Source of the DNA: Algisphaera sp039180025
Lineage (GTDB): Bacteria > Planctomycetota > Phycisphaerae > Phycisphaerales > Phycisphaeraceae
Direction of reading: 5' to 3'
Length of the DNA stretch: 64,000 nt
Assembly: GCA_039180025.1 (NCBI GenBank)
Contig: JBCDDZ010000016.1
Location: forward strand, 1-64,000
A model generated the notes under the pieces. That model did not search any database, had not been told where the DNA came from, and worked only from the letters and a program-made list of their open reading frames with translations. The translations under genes were made by a program, and so were the position numbers. This document shows, piece after piece, positions 37,941 through 46,128 of this stretch. Every line of letters starts with the position of its first letter. The stretch's first letter is position 1.

Positions 37941-39302
37941 TTAGCTGAATATTTGGTCGAGCAGCAGTGACTTCACCGCAGTCACGGGGAAGCCGTCGGG
38001 GTGGCGCCCCAAGCCGATCAACAGGGGCTGGAGGGACGAGGGTAGATCGGTTCGGCCGTGGGTGCCACGGACGTAGTCGGGGTTCAAGGGAATAACATCC
38101 ATGAGTTGGCGGAAGCCTAATTTCTTGCGTAAAAGCTTCCAGGCGATCGCGGCCGGGCTGGCCGACGAGAAGAGTTCACGGGGGTCGTAGCCGGGCTTGC
38201 GGTGGATATCGACGGTACGGGCGAAATCGGGGGCCAGGCCGGGGCGGTCTGCGGGCCAATAGTCGTAGGTGAACCATCGGCCGGGGTCGGCGACGAGAAC
38301 CGTGTCACCGGCACGGGGGTGTGAGAGGGGTGCTGCATGGCAGCCGGGCAATGCTGGCAAGGCGATATCGGGATGGTGGTAGACGTGCGCGATTTGGTGG
38401 TCGGTCACGGCAAACGCGTCCGAAGCACCGGGGTCGAGAAGTTCACGCTGGTCTTCAGTGCGGACCGCGAGCAGGCCGGCGTCGCGGAGGTATCGGTTGA
38501 TCGGGATCGCCGCGTTTTGGGGGAGCGTGGGCTGGATACCGTATTCGCTGAGGATCAAAACGCGGACGGCCTGCTGGCGGTAGTAATCAAGAAGTTGGCC
38601 GACGACGCGGTCGATCTGGGCCACGTGCTTCGGAATTTCCAGATGGTCCGGGCCGAGTTTCTGGAGGCCGTAATCGAGATGCGGCAGATACACTAGATTC
38701 AGGGTGGGATGGTGGTGTTGATGGGTCAGTACCGCCGCCTCGGCGATCCATTGGGACGACGCAATGTCGGCCAAAGGCCCCCAGAAACGGAAGAGCGGGA
38801 AGGGGCCGAGCTTACGCTGAAGCTTGTCACGCCATGCGGGGAGGTTGCAGTAGCAATCGGGGAGTTTGCGGCCATCGGCTTTGTAGATGGGGCGGGCCTG
38901 AAGCGTCAGGTCGCAGGTGGAGTACGTGTTGTGCCACCAGAAAAGGTTGGCGGAAGTAAAAGACGGGTCTCTTTTTTTACCGGCGTCCCAGATCTTCTCG
39001 CCGTGGACCAGATGATCGGGCCGCTGCCAAAAGCGGATCTCCGCGAGATCGCGGTGGTACCAGCCATTGGCGACGATGCCGTGGCCGTTGTCCGGGGGAG
39101 GTTGATGTCCGTTGGGGGCGATCGAGTTGCCCGGCGGTAGGCCGGTGAGCATGGAGGCTTGAACAGGGCAGGTGAGGGCGGGGAAGACCGGGGCAAGAGG
39201 GGCGAAGCCGCCCGTGTTCTGCGCGTACCCCGCAATACGCGGGGCGTGCGGAAGCAGCGACGAGGTGAGGCCGACAACGTTGAGTACGGCAACAGGCTGC
39301 AT
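37941..39302 (-). CDS. eboF: EboF: alkaline-phosphatase-superfamily hydrolase
   Basis: The product has 453 residues. The N-terminus 'VAVLNVVGLTSSLLPHAPRI' and 'FPALTCPVQASMLTGLPPG' (nucleophile Thr/Ser region of type I phosphodiesterases), 'LPHLDYGLQKLGP' and 'LSEYGI' fit the metal-dependent phosphodiesterase/pyrophosphatase fold of the alkaline phosphatase superfamily. It ends the six-gene ebo set. Ebo proteins are thought to make and export a small metabolite or help precursor traffic to the periplasm; EboF presumably removes a phosphate or nucleotide. The 78-bp gap to eboC keeps it in the same transcription unit. Confidence 0.85.
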   Translation of the reverse strand: MQPVAVLNVVGLTSSLLPHAPRIAGYAQNTGGFAPLAPVFPALTCPVQASMLTGLPPGNSIAPNGHQPPPDNGHGIVANGWYHRDLAEIRFWQRPDHLVHGEKIWDAGKKRDPSFTSANLFWWHNTYSTCDLTLQARPIYKADGRKLPDCYCNLPAWRDKLQRKLGPFPLFRFWGPLADIASSQWIAEAAVLTHQHHHPTLNLVYLPHLDYGLQKLGPDHLEIPKHVAQIDRVVGQLLDYYRQQAVRVLILSEYGIQPTLPQNAAIPINRYLRDAGLLAVRTEDQRELLDPGASDAFAVTDHQIAHVYHHPDIALPALPGCHAAPLSHPRAGDTVLVADPGRWFTYDYWPADRPGLAPDFARTVDIHRKPGYDPRELFSSASPAAIAWKLLRKKLGFRQLMDVIPLNPDYVRGTHGRTDLPSSLQPLLIGLGRHPDGFPVTAVKSLLLDQIFS

Positions 39303-39380
39303 AGGCGAAAGGGCGAGGCGAGGCGGGCAACGGTGCCGCAGGGCTGACTGGGTAAGCCATGCCCTGACAACTGCGGCCGA

Positions 39381-40166
39381 TCAGCTGCCGGGGATAAAGC
39401 GCTGGGCCGCCAGGCTGATTACCGCACAGGCAAGGCAGAAAAAAATCATTGGCCACATCTCAAATTGTAAAACGAAAACGATATCGATCAGCGGCATCAA
39501 GGCGATCATGATGCCGACCCCGCGCGACCATCTGCCGAGACTCGGGAGCGCTTCGCCCCAAGCGATCAGGGTGATGATTAAGGTGTAGCAGGCGACGGCC
39601 AAAACACTTCCGAAGATTCGGGGCAAGTCGTCGTCTATCCCGGCACCGATGACGATGGCCGAGGCGGCGATCCAAACGACCAGGCCACGGCAAATCGGCA
39701 TGAAGACCAGGCCGAGCCCGCGGATATGGTGCAGGAGGTTATAAGCCACGATCGCGGCGACTAGGGCCGCCGCGCTGATCTGAACCATGGGTACATAAAC
39801 GAGGGTACACGCCCAGCCGACCGCCAGGAGGGCGGCGGCCGCGAAGAAAGCATGGGGGCGAGAGATCCGGCCGCTGGGAATCGGGCGGTTCGGGCGTTCG
39901 TCTGCATCGATACGTGCATCACAGGCATCGTTGAGGAACATACCGCCGACGTAAAGTAAGCTCAGTCCAACTAACAGCACGAAGCCCTGGTTCAGCACCC
40001 GGCCGAACTGGGGCCAGCCGAAGGCCAGGGTGTAGCCGAAGTCACGTTCGATGGGCAGGATGGCGGCGACGAAAATCCCCACCGCCAGGCCGTGGATGGC
40101 GTTGGACCACACGGTGGGTAAGTTGCTTACGCGTCCGAGTTCGAGCCAGGCTTTGAACGTCTTCAT
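39381..40166 (-). CDS. eboC: EboC: UbiA-type prenyltransferase
   Basis: The product has 261 residues from ATG 40166 (ATGA overlap with eboE). Many hydrophobic helices and the two Asp-rich motifs of UbiA enzymes: 'NDACDARIDADERPNRP' (about 80-96, the NDxxDxxxD type) and a weaker second region (about 190-210). It would attach a prenyl group to an acceptor in the membrane. In the ebo cluster it is the only integral-membrane enzyme. UbiA family is sure; the Ebo role follows from the neighbours. Confidence 0.85.
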   Translation of the reverse strand: MKTFKAWLELGRVSNLPTVWSNAIHGLAVGIFVAAILPIERDFGYTLAFGWPQFGRVLNQGFVLLVGLSLLYVGGMFLNDACDARIDADERPNRPIPSGRISRPHAFFAAAALLAVGWACTLVYVPMVQISAAALVAAIVAYNLLHHIRGLGLVFMPICRGLVVWIAASAIVIGAGIDDDLPRIFGSVLAVACYTLIITLIAWGEALPSLGRWSRGVGIMIALMPLIDIVFVLQFEMWPMIFFCLACAVISLAAQRFIPGS

Positions 40167-41359
40167 GCAGGATTTTCTCGCACGATCCACTGCAACTCTT
40201 CGGCGATGCCCTGGGTCAGATCGGACACGCGGAGGTCGGGAGGCAAGACGTCCCAGGCGTAGGTTTCGACTTCGAAGTGGCGGGTTTCGTCCTCTGGTCG
40301 ACGTGCGCTAAGGTAGTCAAGGATGTCGGACTGGGTCGTACCCAGCGGGCCAAGCGAAGCCAGGTGAATAGGGACGTGGAAGTGGATCCGCCACTCGCCA
40401 TGGCATTGCTGCGCAAACGCGGGATCGGCCAGCGCGTCGGGGAGGTCGACGTAGCCGTTGATCCGGCCGTCGTCGGTCCGGACGGTGGTTTGGTGGAGGT
40501 AGCGGTCTTCACAGAAACTCCGGAGGGCCTGATGGGCGACCGCACGGCTGTCGTCGTCGAACTCATCGAAAGGCACGCGGAGCGCGGAAGAGAGCTGGGC
40601 CTTGCCGACTTTGATCCCCGCATCCCGGTAGTTTTGCAGAGCCACGGCCTGGTCTTCGAACATCACGGCGGTGTGGCAGATGTCGTGGCAGACCCGGAGA
40701 TACGCCAAGACACTCAAATCATCGGGGCCCCCGAGGAGGTAGCGTTCGAAGAAACGGACCACCTGAGCGGATGTTTCAAGGATGCATCCCGGCTCAGGCT
40801 CGAGGTTCAGATGCAGGTGGTGTCCGGTGTCGAGTTCGATTCGGGCGAGGGTATGGACCAACCGCAGTAGCTGGTCGGCGGCCTGCCGCTTGGCGGTATC
40901 GGCGGCCGATGGATCGGAGCTTCCGAAAGACTTGGGCCAACCCAGCGGGAGCGTGGAGATCGAACCCTCGGCACCGTCGGGCAAAAGGTCGGCGAGGATT
41001 GCGGCGAGACCCAGCGTGTATTGGTAGCGGTCGTCGTCGCCCCAGTGCGGGAGGTACACCGCGTCTTTGACGACGGGCTGATGGAAATCGGCGAACGGGA
41101 ACCCGTTAAAAGTATATGGCACCAGCCCGTGTTCGCTTAGCCAATCACGGAACCCCGGGGCCAGGTCTGACGTGATGCTCTCCTGCATCGCCTGAGCGGA
41201 AAACCAGAGGCCCACGGCCATAGGGCGGTCGGGGCTGACCCGCTGCTTAATCGGAATGGCAAAGCGTTCGAGGTTGGATTTGACGTCGGCGAACGAAACG
41301 CCGGGGTGCACGTTGGTGCAGTAGCCAAGGGTCGTGCCGGGGCCGAGAACGTCTTGCAT
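40163..41359 (-). CDS. eboE: EboE: TIM-barrel sugar-isomerase-like protein
   Basis: The product has 398 residues from ATG 41359. It begins 'LGYCTNVHPGVSFADVKSNLERFAIPIKQRV', the hallmark of EboE (metabolite traffic protein). 'YTFNGFPFADFHQPVVKDAVYLPHW', 'HLHLNLEPEPGCILE' and 'LRVCHDICHTAVMFED' supply Glu/His/Asp ligands of xylose-isomerase-like TIM barrels. Upstream in-frame sequence to 41455 overlaps eboB and is rich in Pro/Arg, so it is not favoured. Reaction unknown. Confidence 0.85.
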   Translation of the reverse strand: MQDVLGPGTTLGYCTNVHPGVSFADVKSNLERFAIPIKQRVSPDRPMAVGLWFSAQAMQESITSDLAPGFRDWLSEHGLVPYTFNGFPFADFHQPVVKDAVYLPHWGDDDRYQYTLGLAAILADLLPDGAEGSISTLPLGWPKSFGSSDPSAADTAKRQAADQLLRLVHTLARIELDTGHHLHLNLEPEPGCILETSAQVVRFFERYLLGGPDDLSVLAYLRVCHDICHTAVMFEDQAVALQNYRDAGIKVGKAQLSSALRVPFDEFDDDSRAVAHQALRSFCEDRYLHQTTVRTDDGRINGYVDLPDALADPAFAQQCHGEWRIHFHVPIHLASLGPLGTTQSDILDYLSARRPEDETRHFEVETYAWDVLPPDLRVSDLTQGIAEELQWIVRENPA

Positions 41360-41369
41360 GGCCAGTAGT

Positions 41370-42215
41370 CTAACCGGGGCGGCGTGGGGGCTGCGGGGTA
41401 GTGAGTGGCGCGGCCGCGGTGGTCCGGAATCGGCCCGACGGTTCGAGGAACTCAAGAGGGTTGTCGAAGGTGATTTTTTGAATCAGCCCCGGGCCGTGGC
41501 CGCGGGCGCGGAGTTCAGCAACGCATTTAGGGACGCTCAAGGGGTCGGACCGCCCCCAGTCACCCGCGGAGTTGATCCAGACACGCTCGTGGCCGTAGCA
41601 CTCGATGATGTCGGCGGCGCGGGCGGGGCTACATTTGCTGTCGGGGTACAGGGTCATGCCCGCCCAGTAGCCGGCGTCGAGCACCGCGGCGACGGTGTGC
41701 TCTTCGACGTGGTCAATGAGGACCCGGTCGGGGCTGAGCCCGGGGGTGCGACGCAGGGCGTCGAGGATCAGCCGCGTGCCCTTGAGTTTGTCCTCGAGGT
41801 GCGGCGTATGGATGAGCACCAGCCCGCGGTGCTTCGCGGCCAGCGCGAGCTGTTCTTCGAAAATGATCATCTCATTCTTCGAGTTTTTATTGAGGCCGAT
41901 TTCGCCAACGCCCAGGACGTTTGGTTTATCGAGAAACTCGGGGAGCAGAGCGATTACATCGCGAGCAAAGCCCAAGTCTTCGGCTTCTTTCGGATTGATG
42001 CAGACCCAGGCGTGATGGGCGATGCCGAACGCGGCGGCGCGTTTCGGTTCGCTGTCGGTCAACTGAACGAAGTAGTCGTAGAAGCCTTGCGGAGAGGGGC
42101 GGTCGTAGCCGGCCCAGAAGGCCGGCTCGGTCACCGCGACACAGCCCGCGGTGGCCATCGCCCGGTAGTCGTCGGTGGTGCGGCTGACCATATGAATGTG
42201 GGGGTCGATATACAT
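41370..42215 (-). CDS. eboB: EboB: TatD-like metal hydrolase
   Basis: The product has 281 residues. Metal ligands of the amidohydrolase/TatD fold are visible: 'DPHIHM' (4-9), Glu in 'GVGEIGLN' (about 102-109), His in 'LIHTPH' and 'IDHVEE', and Asp in 'SAGDWG'. It starts 3 bp after eboA ends. The last 20 residues are Pro/Arg-rich and probably dispensable. The substrate within the ebo pathway is not known. Confidence 0.85.
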   Translation of the reverse strand: MYIDPHIHMVSRTTDDYRAMATAGCVAVTEPAFWAGYDRPSPQGFYDYFVQLTDSEPKRAAAFGIAHHAWVCINPKEAEDLGFARDVIALLPEFLDKPNVLGVGEIGLNKNSKNEMIIFEEQLALAAKHRGLVLIHTPHLEDKLKGTRLILDALRRTPGLSPDRVLIDHVEEHTVAAVLDAGYWAGMTLYPDSKCSPARAADIIECYGHERVWINSAGDWGRSDPLSVPKCVAELRARGHGPGLIQKITFDNPLEFLEPSGRFRTTAAAPLTTPQPPRRPG

Positions 42216-42218
42216 GAT

Positions 42219-42521
42219 TTAGGCCCGGGGCGGTCGGCCGGGGACGCCGGTGGCCGGCCCCGCGGGGGCGTGGTCGAGGAGGTCGGTAGACGGATCGCTG
42301 AGTGCTTCCAGGATGCGGCGGGTGCGCTCGGGTCGGCCGTCGGAAAGCAGGGTGATCGCGTCTCGGAGCTGGGCCAGGCGGTAATCGTCGTTGCCGGGAC
42401 TGGTTGGTGGTCGCGCACCCACACGGTCACAGCGATCCAGAAACGCCGCGAGTTCCAGAAGCTTCGCACGGTGTTCCAGAAAAGTGCGGTCTAAGAGCCG
42501 GGGCAGGGGTTCGGGGGTCAT
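42219..42521 (-). CDS. eboA: EboA: short EboA-domain protein
   Basis: The product has 100 residues from ATG 42521 (ATGA overlap with eboD). 'LEHRAKLLELAAFLDRCDRVG..PPTSPGNDDYRLAQLRDAITLLSDGRPERTRRILEAL' is helical and matches the short EboA form, much shorter than the 200-plus-residue proteins of cyanobacteria. It sits between eboD and eboB, its normal place. It may be a scaffold or substrate-handling subunit; no catalytic residues stand out. Confidence 0.7.
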   Translation of the reverse strand: MTPEPLPRLLDRTFLEHRAKLLELAAFLDRCDRVGARPPTSPGNDDYRLAQLRDAITLLSDGRPERTRRILEALSDPSTDLLDHAPAGPATGVPGRPPRA

Positions 42522-43708
42522 CGGCCGGTCCCCGCAGTGGTCGGAAGCGAGAAGCCCGAGGCCGCAAAACGGTCGATGCACTGCTGCATCATTTCCGGAT
42601 CGATGTGATGAACCTCGACGGGCCTGCCCAGGTCGCGGATGAGGGTGACGGTCAGCGTGCCGCCCAGGTGTTGTCGGAAGTCTTCGAGGCCGGCCAGAAA
42701 GTCCGGGTCGTTTAGCGTAGGGTCGGTCAGGGTGAACCCGAGCATGGCCAAGGTGTGGCAGATTTCGTCGGCAAGGTCGGGGTCGAGAAGGCCGACGCGG
42801 GCGGCGTAAGCGGTGTCAAGCGCGAGTCCCAGAGCGACGGCCTCGCCGTGACGCAAGCGGTAGCCCGAGAGGGTTTCGAGTTTGTGTGCCGCCCAGTGCC
42901 CAAAGTCCAGCGGGCGAGCGGCGTGCTGCTCGAAGGGGTCGCCGGCGGCGGTAATGTGATCGAGGTGCAGTTGGGCGGAACGCTGCCAGAGGGGATCGGC
43001 GAGCGCCGGGTCACCGTCGGCGAGGCGCGCCGCGTGCCGGCGGAGGGTGTGGTAGAGGTCGGGGTCTTTAAGAAGAGCGACTTTGAGCACCTCGGCCAGG
43101 CCGGCCCGCCAATCACGGAGCGGGAGCGACGCGAGCAGGTCGGCGTCGTTGACCACGGCGTAGGGGACGGCGAACGTGCCGATGAAGTTTTTTTGACCGA
43201 AAAGATTGACCGCGTTTTTTACGCCGACGCCCGAGTCGGCCTGGGCGAGGGTGGTGGTGGGCATACGGATCAGGCGGACGCCGCGGTGAGCGATCGCGGC
43301 GGCGAAGCCCACGGCGTCCAGCAATGCGCCGCCGCCGATCGCGAGGACATAGGCGTGGCGGTCGATCTGGTAGCGGTGAAAATCACTCAGGAGGCTTTTA
43401 ACCAGAGACAGATCATTTTTGATCGTTTCACCCCCGGGAAAATCACGAAAACCGACAAGGCTGGGGAGGCCATCGGCATCGCGAGCAAAGTATCGTTCCA
43501 TTTCACATTGGAGGGCTGGGCGGGCATCGACTAGACCTTGGTCGGCCACGACCAGAAGCTTAGCGCGGGGACTTGGCGGGCGGTTTACGCTGGAGCCGGT
43601 CGGAGGCGATGGAAACAGATCGGCCAGCGTGGGGTTGGTGAGATCAAAGACGCCACGGGTGAAGCGGACACGGTGGGGTAGATCGAGTTGGACGCGAGAG
43701 TCGGTCAC
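42518..43708 (-). CDS. eboD: EboD: 3-dehydroquinate synthase-like enzyme
   Basis: The product has 396 residues. 'AIGGGALLDAVGFAAAIAHRGVRLIRMPTTTLAQADSGVGVKNAVN' is the NAD-binding and active-site core of the 3-dehydroquinate synthase/sugar-phosphate cyclase family. 'AEVLKVALLKD', 'LDFGHWAAHKLE' and 'LRHGEAVALGL' give the metal ligands Glu, His and His. In this context it is EboD rather than AroB: it may form a cyclitol from a sugar phosphate. It lies 39 bp after aroA, so a shared transcript with the shikimate gene is likely. Confidence 0.85.
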   Translation of the reverse strand: MTDSRVQLDLPHRVRFTRGVFDLTNPTLADLFPSPPTGSSVNRPPSPRAKLLVVADQGLVDARPALQCEMERYFARDADGLPSLVGFRDFPGGETIKNDLSLVKSLLSDFHRYQIDRHAYVLAIGGGALLDAVGFAAAIAHRGVRLIRMPTTTLAQADSGVGVKNAVNLFGQKNFIGTFAVPYAVVNDADLLASLPLRDWRAGLAEVLKVALLKDPDLYHTLRRHAARLADGDPALADPLWQRSAQLHLDHITAAGDPFEQHAARPLDFGHWAAHKLETLSGYRLRHGEAVALGLALDTAYAARVGLLDPDLADEICHTLAMLGFTLTDPTLNDPDFLAGLEDFRQHLGGTLTVTLIRDLGRPVEVHHIDPEMMQQCIDRFAASGFSLPTTAGTGR

Positions 43709-43747
43709 GGGGGCGGGAGGGGGAAGGGGCCAACGAGTCGAAAAAGT

Positions 43748-45070
43748 CTAGACCGCGGCGCCGCGGAGGCGGTCGAGGTGCTCAAAGAAATCGGGGAACG
43801 TTTTCTCGACGCAGGCGGGGTCGTTGATGTTGACGCCCGGCAGTCGGAGTCCGGCCACCGCAAACGCCATGGCCATCCGGTGGTCATCATAGGTATCGAC
43901 ACCCGACGCGGGGGCGACGAGGAGGTCGGGGGGTGGGGGGGTGACGGTGAGGTCGTCCTCGATGATCGAAACGGTCGCGCCGAACTTGGTCAATTCGGTA
44001 TGGAGGGCGGCGAGCCGATCGGTTTCTTTGACCCGGAGGTTCCCGATGTTGCGGAGAGTGGTCGGGCCCTGCGCGAAGAGCGCCGTGACCGCGAGGGTCT
44101 GGGCCATATCGGGCATGTCGTTGAAGTCGACGTCGATCCCGCGGAGGGGGCCCTGGGGCGGGGCGGTGACGGTGGTCTGGTCGAGCTTCTGATCGACGCC
44201 GCAGCCCATGCGGCCCAAGACATCGCAGAACTCGGCGTCGCCTTGGAGGCTACGGGAGCCGAGGCCCTCGATCGTGCAGCGGCTGCCGGGGACGACGGCG
44301 GCGGCGGCGAGGAAGTAGCTGGCGTTGCTCGCGTCGGGTTCAATGGGGTAGTGGTAGGACCGGTACTGGCCGGCGGGGACGTGGACGGCCCGGTAGCCGG
44401 TGTCGGCCTCGAAGCGTGCGCCGAACTGCTTCATCAGGTTCAGCGTCATCTTGACGTAGGGGAGGCTGGTGACCGGGCCGTCGAATTCGATCTCGAGGCC
44501 GCGTTCCAGGTAGGGACCGATCATCAGGAGGGCCGAGATGAACTGGCTCGAGAGGGTGGGGGTGAGTTCGAGCAGACCGCCGGCGAGGCCCGGAGGCTCG
44601 GCAATGATCTTGAGGGGGGGGAACCCCGGCTCGCCGAGATACTGGATGTCCGCCCCGAGTTCGTTGAGTGGGTCGACCAGTTCGCCGATCGGGCGCTGCC
44701 GCATACGGGCAATCCCGTCGACGACGTATTCGCCGAGGCCGAGGCAGAGCGCGGCGGTGAGGAAGCGGACCGCGGTCCCGGCGTTGCCGAGGTGGAGTTC
44801 AGCGGTATCGGTAGGGATCAGGCCGGCTTTGCCGTGGAGCGTGACGGTACGCTGGCGTTCGTCGATTTGGAGCTTGAACCCAAGCGTCTCGAGCGCTTCG
44901 AGCATGCGTCGGGTGTCGTCGGCGAAGAGCACGCCGGTGAGTTTGGAAGTGCCTTTGGCCAAGGCGGCGAGGAGCAGGGCGCGGTTGGTAAGGCTTTTGG
45001 AACCCGGGGGGCGCAGCGAAAGCTCGAAGGGGGCAACCGGCGGGACGGGGAGCGTTTCGATAGGGTTCAC
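43748..45070 (-). CDS. aroA: 3-phosphoshikimate 1-carboxyvinyltransferase (EPSP synthase)
   Basis: The product has about 440 residues. 'RPPGSKSLTNRALLLAALA' (phosphate-binding start), 'LHLGNAGTAVRFLTAAL', 'DGIARMRQRPIGELV', 'SSQFISALLM' and 'NLRVKETDRLAAL' with 'DTYDDHRMAMAFA' are all in order. The enzyme joins shikimate-3-phosphate and PEP in the sixth step of aromatic amino-acid synthesis. The GTG at 45070 is preferred; a TTG at 45088 would add six residues. Neither has a clear ribosome-binding site. Upstream of eboD in the same direction. Confidence 0.95.
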   Translation of the reverse strand: MNPIETLPVPPVAPFELSLRPPGSKSLTNRALLLAALAKGTSKLTGVLFADDTRRMLEALETLGFKLQIDERQRTVTLHGKAGLIPTDTAELHLGNAGTAVRFLTAALCLGLGEYVVDGIARMRQRPIGELVDPLNELGADIQYLGEPGFPPLKIIAEPPGLAGGLLELTPTLSSQFISALLMIGPYLERGLEIEFDGPVTSLPYVKMTLNLMKQFGARFEADTGYRAVHVPAGQYRSYHYPIEPDASNASYFLAAAAVVPGSRCTIEGLGSRSLQGDAEFCDVLGRMGCGVDQKLDQTTVTAPPQGPLRGIDVDFNDMPDMAQTLAVTALFAQGPTTLRNIGNLRVKETDRLAALHTELTKFGATVSIIEDDLTVTPPPPDLLVAPASGVDTYDDHRMAMAFAVAGLRLPGVNINDPACVEKTFPDFFEHLDRLRGAAV

Positions 45071-45150
45071 ACGCCGAGTGTAACGCAACTCGGAGTCGCA
45101 GAGGTGTCGAGGGGCGGCCGAACCGCCCGGCGATGGTTTTTTGCTTTGGG

Positions 45151-45480
45151 CTAGCCGTTTTTGCGGAAGACGGCCACGATATTTTCGATCGGGACCACGA
45201 AGAGCCGGTTGTCGCCTTCAAAATCGACGGGTATGGCCGCTTTCGGATTAAAAAGGACGCGGTCGTATTGCTCGATCGGGTAGTTTTCGTCGAGGGCGAC
45301 CTCGGCGGAGACGGTTACGACCCGGCCGGTCAGGGTAGGGATTTCGATCTTGTCGGGCAGGTGGATGCCGGATTTGGTCTGTTTTTTATCCTGGTCTTTA
45401 CGGATCAGGACACGCTGGCCGATGGGCTCGACGGTTTCCAAAGGAGCGGGCTTCTGGGTTTCGATGGAAGGATCGGACAT
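45151..45480 (-). CDS. groES: GroES-type co-chaperonin
   Basis: The product has 109 residues. After a polar lead of about 15 residues comes the Cpn10 fold: 'VEPIGQRVLIRKDQDKKQTKSGIHLPD', with mobile-loop-like sequence, 'GRVVTVSAEVA' and 'YDRVLFNPKAAIPVDFEGDNRLFVVPIENIVAVF'. It caps GroEL during protein folding. No groEL is adjacent. The lack of the usual IVLP-type loop makes it a divergent, perhaps specialised copy. Confidence 0.85.
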   Translation of the reverse strand: MSDPSIETQKPAPLETVEPIGQRVLIRKDQDKKQTKSGIHLPDKIEIPTLTGRVVTVSAEVALDENYPIEQYDRVLFNPKAAIPVDFEGDNRLFVVPIENIVAVFRKNG

Positions 45481-45547
45481 GGCGAAAGTTTAGATCGGAA
45501 CGGCAGGAGGTTCCACCGGTGTGATGATGAAGCGAGAGGTTGTGCGG

Positions 45548-46075
45548 TCAGCGGTCGCGTTCGGCCAGGAGGTGGGGGAGTTCGGGGAGGATCAGCTTGG
45601 TGAGGGCGAGTTCAGCGGCGTGAGGCGAGCCGGGCAGGGCGAAAACAAAGCAGGCCCCGTGTGTGCCGGTGGCGAGGCCGGCGGTTGCGCGGGACAACAT
45701 CGCGGCGGGGCCGATCTGGGTAAAGCTGAGCTGTCGGAAGAGTTCGCCGAAGCCCGGCAGGGGTTTGTGGAGAAGCGAATCGACGATTTCGATGGTGGTG
45801 TCGCGGCGGGCGATGCCGGTGCCGCCGGTGGTCAGGATCAGGCCGGGGAGCGGGTCGCCGTGGAGCCAGCCGCGCAGGCAGCGGTCGATTTCCGCGGGCT
45901 CGTCTTTGACAATGGCGTGGTCGAGGATTTCGTGGCCGGCGGCGACAAGCTGTTCACGCAGAAGCCGGCCGGCGGTGTCCGTAGTGGGGGTCCGGGTATC
46001 GCTTACGGTCAAGACCACGCAGCGGGCTCGGCGATCGGCGGCGGCGGCGCGGTGTTCGGCAGTCGAAGTGGACAT
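45548..46075 (-). CDS. moaB: MoaB/MogA-type molybdenum cofactor protein
   Basis: The product has 175 residues from ATG 46075. 'CVVLTVSDTRTPTTDTAGRLLREQLVAAGHEI' and 'PGLILTTGGTGIARRDTTIEIVDSLLHKPLPGFGELFRQLS', then 'FALPGSPHAAELAL', are the MPT-binding and active-site signatures of the MoaB/MogA family, which adenylates molybdopterin before metal insertion. TGGTGI-R-DTT is fully kept. The neighbours are unrelated to molybdenum use. Confidence 0.9.
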   Translation of the reverse strand: MSTSTAEHRAAAADRRARCVVLTVSDTRTPTTDTAGRLLREQLVAAGHEILDHAIVKDEPAEIDRCLRGWLHGDPLPGLILTTGGTGIARRDTTIEIVDSLLHKPLPGFGELFRQLSFTQIGPAAMLSRATAGLATGTHGACFVFALPGSPHAAELALTKLILPELPHLLAERDR

Positions 46076-46128
46076 AACACGGGTGTGCTGAGACAAAAAG
46101 ACGGACCTGTTTTTCGGGCCGGCGAAGT

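Noticed and set aside
42518..43708. Naming this gene aroB because aroA is next to it
   Set aside because: The surrounding eboA, B, E, C and F genes identify it as eboD, although the enzyme families are related.
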